Assembly (NCBI GenBank): GCA_029891345.1
Contig: CM057002.1
Location: 59,014,777-59,078,776, forward strand
Length of the DNA stretch: 64,000 bases
From: Dryococelus australis
Lineage: Eukaryota > Arthropoda > Insecta > Phasmatodea > Phasmatidae
Direction of reading: 5' to 3'
Shown here one piece after another: positions 1 through 12,869 of the stretch. Position 1 is the first letter of the stretch. Each line of letters starts with the position of its first letter. The notes under the pieces are model-generated. The model saw only the letters and a program-made list of their open reading frames with translations, was not told where the DNA came from and ran no database searches. A program made the position numbers and the translations under genes.

Positions 1-608
1 AGTGGAATAAGTGCAAAATCGTTTGCAATTACTTTTAATGTTCTAATTGCACAATTATTTTTTATTTAAGGGCGTTCAAGAAACTGATTTTTCCCCTAAG
101 ATTTTAGAATTACAATGGAGGGAAATGCCTTTCCAAAAAATTAAACGAGTTATAAGGATTTCAGATTAAAATTAGGTTAGATCTGAAATTAATTTCACAC
201 ATTATTAAGAACGTCGTGAAGAATATTTTTTTTCTTGGGAATCTAGCATGTGGTTCACTCGTATTTCAAATTTAACTTTGGAGAGAAAATGTAAAGTGAA
301 AATAGCCATAAGTCAAGTCATCTATCGGATTTCAAACAAATTGCAACATATCATATCAGTAATGCGTTTTTAATAAACACTTCACATGAAACCAACTTTA
401 TGTTAAAATACCTACTTGAATTTGTACGAATCGATAGTTTAAATTTAAAATTCTCAAGTCTACAATAAAAAAAAATTATGAATGTTATTTGTTAAATGAT
501 TTTGTATAGTTATGAATTTATAGCCGATGCCGTACTACGAAGACACAAAATACCCGCAAAATTCAGGGAGAACATTTTAAATCTTGAGCAGCCTGGAGTG
601 TTCCAACC
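1..608. other. AT-rich DNA with nothing recognised
   Basis: No long reading frame, repeat boundary or RNA-like structure stands out. Short homopolymer runs only. Confidence 0.5.
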
Positions 609-848
609 GGGCTCTATTTCATAAAACAGTCTGTAATGTAATATTTGACACATTTGTCTGATTTTCACCCGTCAGCTCAAAACTTCTGTGAAACAACTAT
701 TTGTCAAATTGTCATACAATTCTACAAATGTGTCATGACAAATTTGTAAACTTGTCAGCTTTTATGAAACGCACATTTGTCGGATTGTAAACCTGTCTGA
801 CGATTTCCTGTCACCTTTCGAGTTGTAATTTTTTACGAAATAGGCCCC
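609..848. mobile_element. 240-bp MITE with GGGCYCTATTTC termini
   Basis: The left end reads GGGCTCTATTTCATAAAA. The right end, reverse-complemented, reads GGGGCCTATTTCGTAAAA, so the two ends form an imperfect inverted repeat of about 18 bp. There is no coding capacity. The interior is crowded with copies of ACAAATTTGTC-like words in both orientations, the sub-terminal repeats often seen in non-autonomous DNA transposons. I see no convincing target duplication. GGGCC-starting ends of this kind occur in PIF/Harbinger-type elements, but the class is an inference. Confidence 0.6.
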
Positions 849-1160
849 TGGCTGTCGTGTGGCGTGGGATGCAAAGTTTTGGTAGAAAAACACGTAATTA
901 AAAACCGGTTGAATATTTTACAGCGCGGCGTCTAAACACAAATAGCATTTAAGGACTGTTTCGTGCCCGAAGACAAGTTTCGAGCTCTCATTTCAACTTC
1001 CAAGGATTTATTTTTTGCGGGCGTGAAAATAGCTTAAACGGGTATTTTCAGGGTTAATTTTAGCATCTAAATTTTTCTATAGAGGAATTTACGAGTTTTT
1101 ATATACGAGTCGTTCTTTTATCTTTATTGGCGTGCCATAAAAATATTGGGTCACCGCATA
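849..1160. other. Unassigned spacer
   Basis: Ordinary AT-rich sequence between two MITEs. No gene-like feature is visible. Confidence 0.5.
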
Positions 1161-1580
1161 GGCTATTCCCGGTAAAATGAGCACTTTTAAAAGGCCTGCT
1201 TGATATCGAACTGTATGCATGTTGTGTATTCTTACGCCTTATGCAAAATTAAAATTACCACGGGCATCATCGCTTTATTCGTACGTCGGTCAAGTGAAAG
1301 TGTGAAATTATTTTAAAAATTAACATTTTACAAATCTTCTCATTTTTACATTTCGATGCATTAAAAAAAACAGATATTGAAAGAAATAATGTAAGTTATT
1401 ACAAATGGTTACCTAACACCTTTTTTTTCTGACGTTAGGATATGGAACTAACTTCCATCTTTCGTTACCAACTTTACTGCGCGCAAGTCACTCAGTGCGC
1501 CCGTTAAAATATACGCATGCAGGGGCAGAGACGTTTTCCTAAGGTTGATTTAAAAAGTACTCGCTTTATTGTGAACAGGC
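1161..1580 (+). mobile_element. Family A MITE, full-length copy
   Basis: Full copy of the commonest repeat in the window. It starts GGCTATTCCCGGTAAAATGA and ends with the complement of the same terminal repeat (consensus GGCTGTTCACGGTAAAGTGA). Internal landmarks are CTTTATTCGTACGTCGGTCA, GATGCATTAAAAA and CGTTACCAACTTTACT. Length is about 420 bp and it is non-coding. Flanks are usually TA or TATA in this family, suggesting a Tc1/mariner-type TA target. It faces an inverted copy at 1739-2154. Confidence 0.85.
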
Positions 1581-1738
1581 TTTAGTCACGTTCAGGTGAG
1601 TTGCAGACGGAAAACTGCACGCCAGTTGAGCGCCTTGTACGTAGAGACGACGATGCAAGTGACGACTGAACAATATTTGACCTTACAGTTCACGCGTTTC
1701 GATGTATTGAGCGCGCAAAATATCCATATAAAGATAAA

Positions 1739-2154
1739 GCCTGTTCACGATAAAGTCAGCAGTTTTGAAATCAACCTTAGAAAAAAGTACTGCCCCTACC
1801 TGCATGCATTTTAACGAGCGCACTGAATGACGTGCAGCCAGTAAAGTTGGTAACATTGGAAGGGGAAGTAGTTCCATGTCTTAACGTCGAAAAAAAATGT
1901 TAGGTAACCATTTGTGATAGCTTGAATCTTTTCTTTCTCTTCCTATTTTTTTAACGCATCGAAGTGTAAAAATGAGCATATTTGTAAATATTTACTTTTT
2001 ATAATAATTTCACTGTTCCACTTTACCGACTCATGAATAAAGTGATGAGGCCCGTGGCAATGTTAATTTTACACATGACAGAAGAATACACAACGTGCGT
2101 GTAAGTAGATCATAAGAAGGGCTTTCAAAAGTGCTCATTTTACCGTGAACAGAC
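1739..2154 (-). mobile_element. Family A MITE, full-length inverted copy
   Basis: Reverse-complement copy of family A. It starts GCCTGTTCACGATAAAGT and ends CTCATTTTACCGTGAACAGAC followed by TATA. It lies 158 bp from the direct copy at 1161-1580, so the two form a long inverted repeat with ~420-bp arms. Confidence 0.85.
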
Positions 2155-3264
2155 TATAAACGGAACTTAAAGTTACATTAAATTTCAATAACTACAATAT
2201 TTTTGCGGCCAAAGTGGCAGATATTACGAACAATTATGCCTACTCAATAACGCATACTATCTTCGTTGATATTTCTCAAAAGGTAGCAAGTAGTCTTGTC
2301 GAACATCCATTTCGAAATTTTAACATGGAATTGTTCTATAGGCCTAACTGTTGACAATTAATTGTAAATACTTTATAATTCTTATTACGGCAAGCATTAC
2401 CAAATAAAACAATTAGGCCTACACTTGCATCACGAAAGAATGTCGGCAACAAGCACAGCTATAGGTCTATAGTTAACAAATCCAGCTTCAAGATTTTATA
2501 GTTTATATGTTTATATGAAAGAAAGGTCAAACAGATGGCGTAGGTAGATAGGTACAGATAAGTTTTAATATTATTTGTCAATCTTAGGATATAACATGTA
2601 CTTCGCAAACTCACATGAATATATCAATGTCGCGTTTCTGCTGTTGTTCATATACTTTATAATTTATATTTAACTTTTTGTTTATAATGTCACTTTGTAA
2701 CTGTCGATTTATACTTGTCCTTTTCCAGTGATTTACTTCAATAACGTACTGGGGATAAGCGGTGAAAACACGTCGTAAAAACACATTTACATTTACCTCC
2801 AGACAGTAGCAGTTGAAATTTTCATCATTTCTGCAACTCGTTCGATCACCTTGCACGGCTTCATCTCTCCTCGACGAATTAAAGAATAAATTTGTACGTA
2901 GTTTGCTGGAATTCATAACTTTACACAAAATCACTAAAACCCAATTAAACACTATACGACCTATAATAAACCAGTGCTGATTGCAGATAAGCTGAAAAAT
3001 AAATGAGTAATATTAGAACACAACAACTTCCAGTATGCAAATTTGTAGCTTGCCTCGCGACCACTCACAAACAAAGCCAAGCAACAAGCATGAAGGAACC
3101 ACAACAACGGGCCGTTGATTTTGACCGTTGCGCCGATCACGTGACACAATGTAATTATGAGTTACAGTAAATACATTATCTTTACGCCAACAATTACTTT
3201 AAACAGTATAAAATAAACTTCAAACAACTTAAGTAGCCATAAATTTAAACATTACACTTGCAAT
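2155..3264. other. Unassigned AT-rich DNA
   Basis: Contains a 113-codon minus-strand open frame at 2611-2952 that resembles no protein I recognise and lacks obvious coding character. Treated as chance. Confidence 0.45.
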
Positions 3265-3430
3265 ACCACGTTATTTCGTAGAACTACTTTTCACATTTCA
3301 CTGCCAACATAACTGGGTGTGTTCATCCGCAGCTTGTGCGGTGACACACATTGTTATACATACGCAGTTGCAGGTGGTGGTTTTTTTACAAAGGTTGATT
3401 TCTAGAGTGTTCACTTTAACGTGAATGGCC
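3265..3430 (+). mobile_element. Family A MITE, degenerate 3' part
   Basis: Matches the last ~165 bp of family A: the GAACTACTTTTC block, an AACTGGG block and the terminus AGTGTTCACTTTAACGTGAATGGCC followed by TTTA. The 5' two thirds are missing. Confidence 0.55.
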
Positions 3431-3431
3431 T

Positions 3432-4159
3432 TTAATTCTGTATAACATTTAACATTTTCATGCAATCACATTGAAAAGTATACCATTTCGACACGTGATA
3501 GAACGGCACTGTGTTGTGGCATAGTGTTGTGTGTACCAGTTAATTTGACTGCTAGCAAATTGTGGCGTTCACAATGAAACTTTTGCATTTACAAAGCATT
3601 TCATCTATGGTAAACCAATTTTGTTACCGACTCCAGACCGCCGAAACATGATATTGGAAACACCTGCAAACAGTTTGCAGTACATTAGCAAAAAGCACTG
3701 CAACCACAAGCACTGAACCACACACAGCGTTTACAGAATCTGCTACAATATCAACCACGAAAATATGCTTATTAAACTTAACAACTTCACACATGTTAAA
3801 AGGTATGATTACTGAAAATAAAATTGTTAAAAACACAACACCAATATGATATTGTCTTGTACGCAATGTGTGTAATCAATACATGTTGGGAGCTACTATG
3901 GGTGAGAGTAAGTGCATGACAAGCATACATTACCAAAACTGTATATATCAATATTAAAACACCACTAATTATTATTCAGTTAGTTTCTGTTCTTGCCTGC
4001 GACAATAATGCATTCACATTATAAAATTATTCTCACTGTGTCGACTTATATTTTCATATTCCACGCAAAGGTTGTAATATAAATAGTATTAGTATTTTAA
4101 GTAGCCCAGTTAGAAATAACATTGTCGAGCAGAAGAGAAGTGTCTTTGTTATTTGTAAA
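3432..4159. other. Unassigned DNA upstream of the DDE transposase-like gene
   Basis: Could hold the missing 5' exon(s) of the gene that follows, but I could not identify one. Confidence 0.4.
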
Positions 4160-6345
4160 TTGCCAGTCGTTAACATTTCGTGTAATATAAAAACATTTGT
4201 CGACGAAGGCACGTGCTACCTTTATGACAAAATTTTCATGATAATTTTGCAATTGACCTCGCAAGGACATCACATCACTTTGGCGACGCTGCTGAAGGAG
4301 GTGAGAGACAGCAGGATTGAGTTCTACGGTGGAAGAACCAAACTCTACCACCTCCTGAAGAACATCGGCTTCGAGTGGACGACTGTGAACGGGCGACTGA
4401 CCATGCTCGAGAAGGAATACATCGTCATCCAACGTGCTATTTTTTTTTTTAGGAAGTACATGGACACTAAGGCGAATGGCGCAAACTTCATATTCATTGA
4501 TGAAACGTGGATTTTTGCAAAAGGTTTGCTGTGACTTACATATTTAAATATCATAATGTTGTATGTATACCTACAACAATAAATCGCAGCTTTGTTATAT
4601 TTAGGAACTGTTAAGAAGAGCTGGCAGGACGAAACAGTCCACACAGTAAAGAGACACTGTGTGGACCAAGGTAAGCGGTTCATTGTTGTTCATGCTGGAG
4701 GGCGTAATGGCTTCGTGCCGGAAGTCGAGTTGCTGTTTGTTTCAGGGCAGAAGAAGGGCGACTACCACTGCAAAATGAATGGGGAAAGTTTCCAGAAGTT
4801 GATGAAGCAGCTCTTGGAGAGCCTGCCGGAGCCCAGCATTATCCTAATGGGCAACGCATCGTATCACAGCACACAGATATGTGGTTCGGCACAAATATAT
4901 GTTTTTTTTTTTCCACAGTTGCATTTAAGCAAGGCAAACTATTTGTTCAGCTAGTGACATACTCAACAAAGTTATTGCAATTTGAATTATTTTCTGAATG
5001 GATTATTTTATATACTTTCATCTTGAAGAAATTTCCCAACAGAAGCTGGAGGAAAGGCGACGTCGCCGCGTGGTTGAAGCAGCACAACATTCCGTTTGTT
5101 GCGCATGCAGTGAAAGGTGAATTGCTGGGTGTCGCAAAAGGGAATTTGCCTCCAGTGCGGTATGTTTTTCTTCGCGGCCATACATTACATTATGTATAGT
5201 AAAGCTTCCATTCGGTTGCTTCTTAACATAATAACATTCATTAACAGAGCTTTTTTTTATGACATTGTATCACGTGTTAAAAAAAATATGTCAGGTATGT
5301 GATTGATGACATGGCTCATCAGCACGGGCATGAGGTACTGCGGGTTTCTCCATACCATTGCCATTACAATGTAATTGAACTTGTCTGGGCCCAGTGCAAG
5401 CAGCACTACAATAGTCACATGGGCCGGGACAGAAAGTTTGATGATGTAGCTGCGGAGTGTGAAGCTCTCCAATTAGTGACCCCAGAGAGGTATACCTGTG
5501 TGTCATGTGTGTTTAGTGTCATCCTCTTCTGTGCCTGTAGGTTCTGTGTAGTGGTCCTTACCATGTGATTTCCTTATGTTCCTGCAGTAGTTTGAAACAT
5601 CCAATTTTTTTATGTGTCGTAGCTGTACATCAAGGTGTTGGTATATAATGGCTAGTTAACAGTGTAAATTGTGTGTCCTTACGTGTGTGTTCTTTTATTT
5701 GTATTTATTGTGTGTTATATTTCATTTCTCTATGTGTAAATTGCTTCAGTATATTTACATATTAAGTAGTGGGTTGCAATTTCTGCATATCAGACATTCT
5801 TCAAGCTGTGGTCTGACTTTGTACGATAGATTTGTGTTTTTACCATGTTTCTTATCTTTACTTATAGTTATTTTTCCATTATTTTTATTTTTTATTCCAT
5901 ATTAATTCTTCTCATATATATCTTAACAATTCACTCTTAGACTTACTTGCGAGTCTCTAACTGAAATACCACAAATTATGAAAAACTTTAATGCTTCTTA
6001 GCATATATGCATGGTCTGGTTGTTTATTTTTAATGATTTGCATTATTGCTTAGAGTTTTTTTAAGCCTGAAAATATGATTGTTTCTGGTGTCATATGTTA
6101 AACACACAGCTTTGAAGTGTACCTTGCACAAACTTTCCTTCAGATGGGCAAAGTGTGTCGACCACGTGAAGAAGCTGATTGCAGAGGACTGGGAGAAGGA
6201 ATTGCACGAAGCCACTGACATACCTCCATTCATCATCTCCTTGGATCTGGATTTGGACACCACTGACGAAGATGATCTTGGCGGTGGTGATGAAGTATTG
6301 ACAGCGCCACTGACAGAGGTGCCAGGCTGTTCTACTGCACAGTAG
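4160..6345 (+). pseudogene. Intron-split IS630/Tc1-type DDE transposase-like gene, catalytically damaged
   Basis: Five exon blocks read in order as one DDE-superfamily (DDE_3, IS630/Tc1-type) endonuclease. Block 1, about 4160-4523, holds the end of the helix-turn-helix region and the first acidic motif, FIDETW. Block 2, 4605-4880, holds KSWQDE and the second motif. Block 3 is 5029-5159. Block 4, 5295-5489, begins YVIDDMAHQHGHEVLR and holds the third motif, NVIELVW. Block 5 is 6144-6345, with an acidic tail and stop TAG. Introns at 4524-4604, 5160-5294 and 5490-6143 have clean GT..AG ends and matching phases (1, 2, 2). The junction between blocks 2 and 3 does not give a matching phase. The family's second motif is normally DNAPYH; here it is GNASYHS, so the second catalytic Asp is Gly. 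The usual Asp-Leu-Asn-Pro before the Glu is also changed (HYNVIE). The N-terminus is incomplete. Transposition activity is very unlikely. It could be a decaying transposon or a host-captured gene. Confidence 0.8.
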
Positions 6346-8386
6346 GTGCTGGATGGTCAGTGGTGTAAGGTTTGTATGACCAGGTAAAGGTATTTGCATT
6401 TTGCAGCTGCTTGTTTGTGGTATACACATATCTGTTATGGGTGGGTACTATTTGTTATTGGAGTCCACATGTGTTTATGTATTTGTCATGTTGTTTGTCT
6501 AGTATAAACAAATATTAATGATATTTTTTTTACTATATATAAGAGTTTTTACAAAATTTGTTCTAACTGTTCAATGTATGTTGCATGGTACGATAAGTCA
6601 TGTATATTGAGTTGCTTGTTAACATATATGTCATTTGTAACATGTTAGTATGTTTGGAATCTTGTTAATATAAGTGTCATGATTAGTTTTACATCTTAGA
6701 AATTAAATTGTATATTAATATGTAATTTTGTTGTGTGTATCGGTCGTACACTAGATAAAAGTAACTTGCGTGTAAGTATTACTTTTATAATTTGTCCTTT
6801 ACATTATCATTTTGTTGTTATTTGTGAATATGTATTGGTTTTACATTAATAATAAGACATTTCTTTCAGCTTTGTGTGTGCACGCATGAACCATTTTTCG
6901 TAATCATAGTAATTTTCTTTACATACTTTTCTCATTTAAGTTTTCAGTTTTGCTGCAGTCATTGCAATGAAGGAACGACAACAATTATGGGAGTCCATGC
7001 ACTTTCCCTTGTAAAATTGGTTTCTTGAGGTCTGTGTGGGTTTGACAAAAAGGAAATGTCGCGCCCATTTGGACCACAAGAGACACCGGAAATGTGGCCA
7101 TCACCGGATCGGCATTTCACTTAGCTATAAATAATATACATTATTTTTAGAATTATTTTGTACAAATGAAGGTGGTGCCAGTTACAAGCCTGGTATACCC
7201 TTCTGTTACCACTTCAATTCAAAGTATAAATGTTCAGTTCTTTTTTGGAGGCTCTCAGAAGGGTACGAACACAGAGTAACGGTGTCAAAAAAAATGTACA
7301 TATACACAAATGCATTTGTTGATTTATATTTTTAGTGTAAATTATTCTTATTTTACATATATGTAATAGGCCTATGTTGAAATATATTTATCTCCATTTA
7401 TAAAAGTGCATATAAAACTATCCTTAAAATGTACATATACATGCACATATTTTATATATTTTACTTTTTTATATATTACATATTTTTATATGCTGCCACG
7501 TTAGCGCCGTCACGTTAAGTTATTAGCACCATCTATTTCTGTGCAGTGGTGTACTCTTTGCTCGCTTCAGATCCCCTCGTCTTTTATCGCTGTTCTGCCT
7601 CCCCGCCTTCTTCCTTTCCCCTTCGTGCATCTTTTTTTTTATTTGTCGTATTTTATTTAAGGACTTCCACGGCCTCGCTATGTCTACTTTATGTGCTTCA
7701 GACGTCTGCTACATTACGCCGCTACCTTATACCTGCAGGATGTATGTTTTTTCCTGGTGGCTTAGTTGCACTTAACTTCTGTCAGCTGAAGCCGAACACA
7801 GCTACCATGTTTTAGAGCTTATGTTTTACTAGTCATGCTACAGAGCGATGGGGCACTTAGAAAACGGCGAGGCATGGGAAACGTTAAGTTTGCGGTACAG
7901 TTTTTAAATGTTTGGCAATTTGTGTGACAAGTGATGTTGTACCTTGGGTGTGCAGTAGTGCTAGATTATTTCAAAATCTGTATTTGGCTGCCCTTCCAAA
8001 TTATTTTTCAGCTTAACTAATGTGTGTCCTTTTTTAACGTGTCATGTTGGTCCTTGTTCACCACCCAAGTTTAATGTTTGCTTTTTCACGGTTTCCATGA
8101 CTTCATCGCTAGGGAGTTACTTTTCAATTGTTTGCCGTGTAAAGTTTTTGTCTATCGGAGCTTTGACATGAATCAAACGATTATATATGATACGTAATTT
8201 ATATATATTGTATATTTTACATTATATATGTGCATACATATATAATGTGTTATATACATCATATAAATGTTACATGCTTTATATATAATATACATGTTAC
8301 ATTTAGTAATCCTGAAATGTAAATATTGAGTTTATTAACATGTGGCAATCACATGGCAGTCACATGACAATATTTGTTTACATGTG
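6346..8386. other. AT/GT-rich spacer with a TA-rich tract
   Basis: No gene recognised. The stretch at about 8180-8330 is dominated by TATATA and ACATGT-like words, a decayed microsatellite. The 3' end of the DDE gene's transcript would fall in the first few hundred bases. Confidence 0.5.
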
Positions 8387-8463
8387 GTGGAAGGATACAT
8401 AATGGGCAAGAAAGTAGAACTTTAGCAGGGCTTTAAAAATTGCTCACTTTATCGTGAACGGCC
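8387..8463 (-). mobile_element. Family A MITE terminal fragment
   Basis: Short inverted fragment containing GTAGAACTTTAGCAGGGCTT and the terminal repeat TGCTCACTTTATCGTGAACG. Only the outer ~77 bp remains. Confidence 0.6.
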
Positions 8464-8523
8464 TTGAACTTCTGTTTGTTCCATGGTCAACTGAGGGACG
8501 TGTACTTTCGTGTTATTACGACA

Positions 8524-8642
8524 AAATAGTAGTAACTCAAATTGTTCTGTAGCCAAAGAGCAATGGTTTTGTTAAGGTAAATAGTAGTAACTCAAATTGT
8601 TCTGAAGCCAAAGAGCAAGGGTGTTGTTAAGGTAAATAGTAG
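8524..8642. repeat. 55-bp tandem duplication
   Basis: Two copies of a 55-bp unit starting AAATAGTAGTAACTCAAATT, at 8524 and 8579, followed by a short third start at 8634. They differ at a few positions and abut the GMC pseudogene. Confidence 0.85.
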
Positions 8643-9134
8643 TGTACCACACAACCCCCACTTATTCAACCCAACTTCCTACAAGATGAGGCTAATGTAT
8701 AAGTATTGTTGCGGGGTATTCATATTGCCTTGCAGCTAATGCAGATGCCAGCAATGAAGGAGCTTAGCAACCAACTAGATAAAAGCTCAATTCCAGGCTG
8801 CAAACATCTTAAAGCGACGACAGAATAATACTGGCGATGTATCATACGAGTCTCATCCACAACTTTATTTCATCCTGTGTCCACGTGCAAGATGGGTCCT
8901 CGGTCTGATCCATCATCTGTAGTCGACTCTCGCTTGCGAGTGCATAACATTGCTACCCTGAGAGTGATCGATGCTTCCATCGTGCCGTTTCCAATCAGTG
9001 GACATACTAATGCTCTTGCTATAATGATTGGTGAAAAGGGAGCAGACATGATCAAAGAAGACTGGCAAAAATATAGAAATACTTATAGAAAGTGGTTTGC
9101 AATAAAATGTAGTACATGTTGTTTAACTAAATAA
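8643..9134 (+). pseudogene. GMC oxidoreductase (glucose dehydrogenase-like), broken C-terminal part
   Basis: One frame over about 164 codons matches the C-terminal domain of insect GMC oxidoreductases, FAD enzymes that oxidise sugars or alcohols. Readable blocks are [71 protein letters not shown], and [20 protein letters not shown] followed by EDW. The two active-site blocks (HPVxTCKMG and SGHTNA) are present, though the family's usual Gly in HPVGT is Ser. The frame is broken by TAA at 8700-8702 and TAA at 8826-8828, and by TAG at 8640-8642. The natural stop TAA is at 9132-9134, overlapped by an AATAAA at 9130. No N-terminal FAD-binding (GxGxxG) exon lies nearby. It is a truncated pseudogene or a decayed last exon. 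A few readthrough-type errors cannot be excluded. Confidence 0.9.
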
Positions 9135-9355
9135 ATAAATGCACACAGACGCATTAGTCAACTTTAGTACATACTGCAATCAGTGCAGTGTAGGTTCTGC
9201 AACCTGAACATATCAAGCAATGCTGTTTTTCCAAATCATAAGTAGTTTACACTCTTAATTTATTTTTATTCTTCGTGGCGCTACAGTTTCTCCTGTGCTT
9301 GATCTACAGAAATTCTCACAGCACCTACTTGTCACTGTTGGAAGTATATTGGTCG

Positions 9356-9650
9356 TTTTCGGTATAATGAACACCTTTGAAAGCCCTACTTACGATCTAC
9401 TTTTATGAACACTGTGTATTCTTCCGCCATATGTAAAATTAACATTGCCATGGGCATGATCACTTTATTCGTGCGTCGGTCAAGTGAAACTTCGAAATTA
9501 TTAGAAAATTAAATACTGATCTCCCCCCCCCCCCTAACGGGGCAACTGGGGGTGAACAGGGACCCCAAGTAATAAAATTAATTCTCACCTAGGACTAGCA
9601 CATCCACAGCCCAACCGCCGCCGGCAGGGTTAGACCCTAGGCGTGAATCC
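9356..9650 (+). mobile_element. Family A MITE, 5' part, interrupted
   Basis: The first ~165 bp match family A (GAAAGCCCTACTTACGATCT, CTTTATTCGTGCGTCGGTCA). The match stops at a run of 13 C at 9523. A possible resumption is GGTTACCTA at about 9652, which would make 9520-9650 an insertion, but this is weak. Confidence 0.6.
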
Positions 9651-11224
9651 ATGGTTACCTATGTGTGTGTTTTTTTTAAATAAAATAAAAAATTAAGGAA
9701 AGGCAATTTGATGAAATGAAACCAAATAATTCCTGGGTTCATCACAATAACTTTGTATGCAATAGCTCACAAACTGATTACAACAGGGTATAACAATTAA
9801 ATAAATAATAACAATAATTAAGAAGAGTCTCGGTCGAGGTAAATTTATTTTTAAATACCTTTAAAAAATAACATTCTCAGCTTAGTACACATATGATCTC
9901 TTTCGGAAAGTATAGTGATGTGAATACAATAACCGTCTGAATATCTTTGAATACAATACTCCAATGATTTTTTTTTCTCAGAAATTAAAATTTTATAAAG
10001 TACTTTCATAATCAGTGCATTGCATGAGAATAGATTTTTTTAAATGCTATTTTAAGATTTTGAACTACCTTTAAAATCCGAACGTAGCAGCATGCACATG
10101 TAAGAGTTATTAATCTATACCAAAATCATATCTGGTCGTTGGGTTTCGCTGGTTCACTGGCGAAACTGGCAGAAAAGCCGAGTCAAACTCAACAGAGCGC
10201 GTTGCCTCGGGTGATGCGGTTACACCCGATCAGAATTCCATCTTCAGAAGTTCCACGGCTAGCAACCCGAATATCCATCAACTCGAGAACCGCATTCACC
10301 TCAACTCGTGTACCGCACTTTAAGAATTCGAACAAATATGATGTAAAATACGGGAATTAGGTTATACACTCAAACATAAACAATTATACGATACTTAGTA
10401 TTACTCACCGAAGGCGGTGATTCCCAATTTTAAAACCATTAGATAGTCGAAAAACACAAAATACCAAAACAGCAGTAAGTTTGAGATGTAACATGGCTGA
10501 GAATACCTCCAAGAAGGACGAAAACGATGGAGTCATCAAATGTTGAAAATCGCCTTAGCGAAACATTCATAAACAGCAAAAATTACTTTGTATGTGCCTA
10601 CCACTTACAACGTTGCAGAGAACTACAGGACGATTTCCGTGCAGCGCAAAGAACAGGACATCACAAATAATTTCATAAGCAATATTATTAGTTAATTAAA
10701 AAAATATGTGTTGTAGATGAAGTAACTGGACTTGAAATATTATCGTTATGATTAATTACGACAATGTGTGCAAAAGAAAGTGCCAAGTGAAAAGTTATAC
10801 TTATGTTTACAACATTAAAATAACAAAAGATAATATTTTGTTTTACAACTTACAGAATTTTCTGTCACATATTTTACTTAAAAGAAACCTGTCCTTTAAT
10901 ATTATTTTTCATTTTGACATTTTAACTATTTAATGGCGACTGTCTTATTGGAGACACCAAATAAGTTTAAATGAATTCAAACTTTGCCTGACAGATGGCA
11001 GTGGAAACAAGGAACGAAAAGCTGTGCTTTAAAAGGAAATAATTAAATTTACCAAACAACGTAATTAGTATGAAACAACGTGTGCGAACGAAATAAAACG
11101 GCACAATACTTTGCAAATTTGTTAATTTATACACTTAAATGTACTAAAAAAAATCATCAAGCAAAATAAATAACTTTATAATTCACAAATGTTGACAAAA
11201 CACTTTTAACTCAACGTTCAGACA
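9651..11224. other. Unassigned AT-rich DNA
   Basis: A 73-codon frame at 10139-10360 lies in a slightly GC-richer patch but resembles nothing known to me. No splice or repeat structure was recognised. Confidence 0.45.
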
Positions 11225-11375
11225 TCGAACTGCATAGTACTTGACTTCCGTCGTTACCAACTTTACTGAGCGCAGGTCAATCAGTGTCTTCGTTCAACTA
11301 CTGTACGTACAGTACGGGGCGGCGACATTTTTCGAAACGTTCATTTCATAAGTGCTCACTTTACCGTGAACAGTC
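11225..11375 (+). mobile_element. Family A MITE, 3' part
   Basis: Right-hand third of family A, from the CGTTACCAACTTTACTGAGC block to the terminal repeat. Its terminus abuts the start of the next copy at 11382. Confidence 0.75.
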
Positions 11376-11407
11376 TTTAAAGACTGTTCACGGTAAAGTG
11401 AGCACTT
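11350..11407. repeat. Perfect 58-bp palindrome at the junction of two A elements
   Basis: The terminal repeat of one A copy meets that of the next around the centre CTTTAAAG (11375-11382). Bases 11350-11378 are the exact reverse complement of 11379-11407, with no spacer. Confidence 0.95.
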
Positions 11408-11802
11408 TTGGAAGCCTTACTTAAGATCTACTTGTATGGACTTTGTGTATTATTCCGCCTTATGTAAAATCAACATTGCCTTGGGCCTCATCACTTTATT
11501 CATGCGTCGATAAAGTAGAACTGCGAAATTTTTATGAAAGTAAATATTGTACAAATCTGCTCATTTTCACACTTCGATGCATTTAAAAAAATCCAGAAAG
11601 CTAAAGAAACAATCTAAGTTATCGCGAATGGTTACCTAACACTTTCTATTCGGCGTTTAGATATGGAACTATTTTCCCTCCGTCGTTACCAACTTTACTG
11701 GGCAAACGTTACTCAGTGCGCCCATTTAAGTATATGCTTTCAGGGGCAGTGACTTTTTTTCTAAGGTTCATTTCATAAGTGCTCACTTTATAGTGCACAG
11801 CC
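11382..11802 (+). mobile_element. Family A MITE, full-length copy
   Basis: Full 421-bp copy. It starts GACTGTTCACGGTAAAGTGA and ends TAGTGCACAGCC followed by TATA. All internal landmarks of the family are present. Confidence 0.9.
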
Positions 11803-12869
11803 TATAGCAGGATTTACTCTTCAAAAGAGGAAAGACACTCGATTTTACATCCAATCTTTTCACTACCTCGTGCTTCCTGGAAAACTGGTATTGAGATTTC
11901 ATTGGAAAAATAAGCTTAGGTCAACTGATAGCTATGGGAATGTACATATGAGCCACCAATAATTACATTTCCATTAATATTAACGCTTCTTCGTTTCACT
12001 TTGGGTGGGGCATTTCTGCTGTCCGCCCCTCTGTGCGATCTACCCCTCCCCAACCGGCATACTTAACCCCACATGCAAGATGCTAAACTGACATGCAATC
12101 CTTCCGTCGCGAACTCGTCTCTACGAAACGTTCAACTGAAATTATTTTATTGCCACTCCAAATATAGTGTGCTATAATGTTTTACCTAAAGCATTATAGT
12201 CAGAAGCCAATTTTAACCATTATAACTTTTCGTAAGTACGCACTAGAGCTGGAAAGAGAAAAATGGAATTTACATTCAGATCTGAACAGTTCCTAGATGA
12301 AATCCGTAAAGCAGATATCACTCAGAAATTTACTCAAGTGTTTGAATAAAATACTTTTTACTGAAGGTCTGTTCACCAGTTGGCGGCAGCCTTACATGGC
12401 CAATTAAATAATAATATTGAAACTTATTTCTTTTAATTCCCCCCATTAATTATGTTTATTTGTGGGTTTTGCATCCTGTGCTTTCGGATATATCACATAG
12501 TAATGAAGTACAAAATTCACCAATACATACTTTCTTATGAAACTATGGTACACGTATATGCATACAGGAAATACACTTATTATATTTGTAATGTGAAGTG
12601 CGCTAATCTGTTTTCTAATACAGTGCATGCAAACATACAGCTTTGTTTGCAGTTGCGAATAATAATATAGCTAAGGCATGTTAGCTGTTAAACTGGACAT
12701 CTCGATATCTTGTAGTGGTTTTTTACGTCAAGAGAAGTCATTTAACTATACAGTAGGTGTTTGTGACCCGATTAGTTAAGAGTTAGAAGGTGGCTGGAAT
12801 ACAACTGTTTCTGCAATGTGGGACAAGTGGAGGCTGTCAGGGGTTGAAATGATTTTGGCCCGGCATAAT
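11803..12869. other. Unassigned spacer
   Basis: Mixed composition. Open frames at about 12450-12670 exist on both strands but look like chance. Confidence 0.45.
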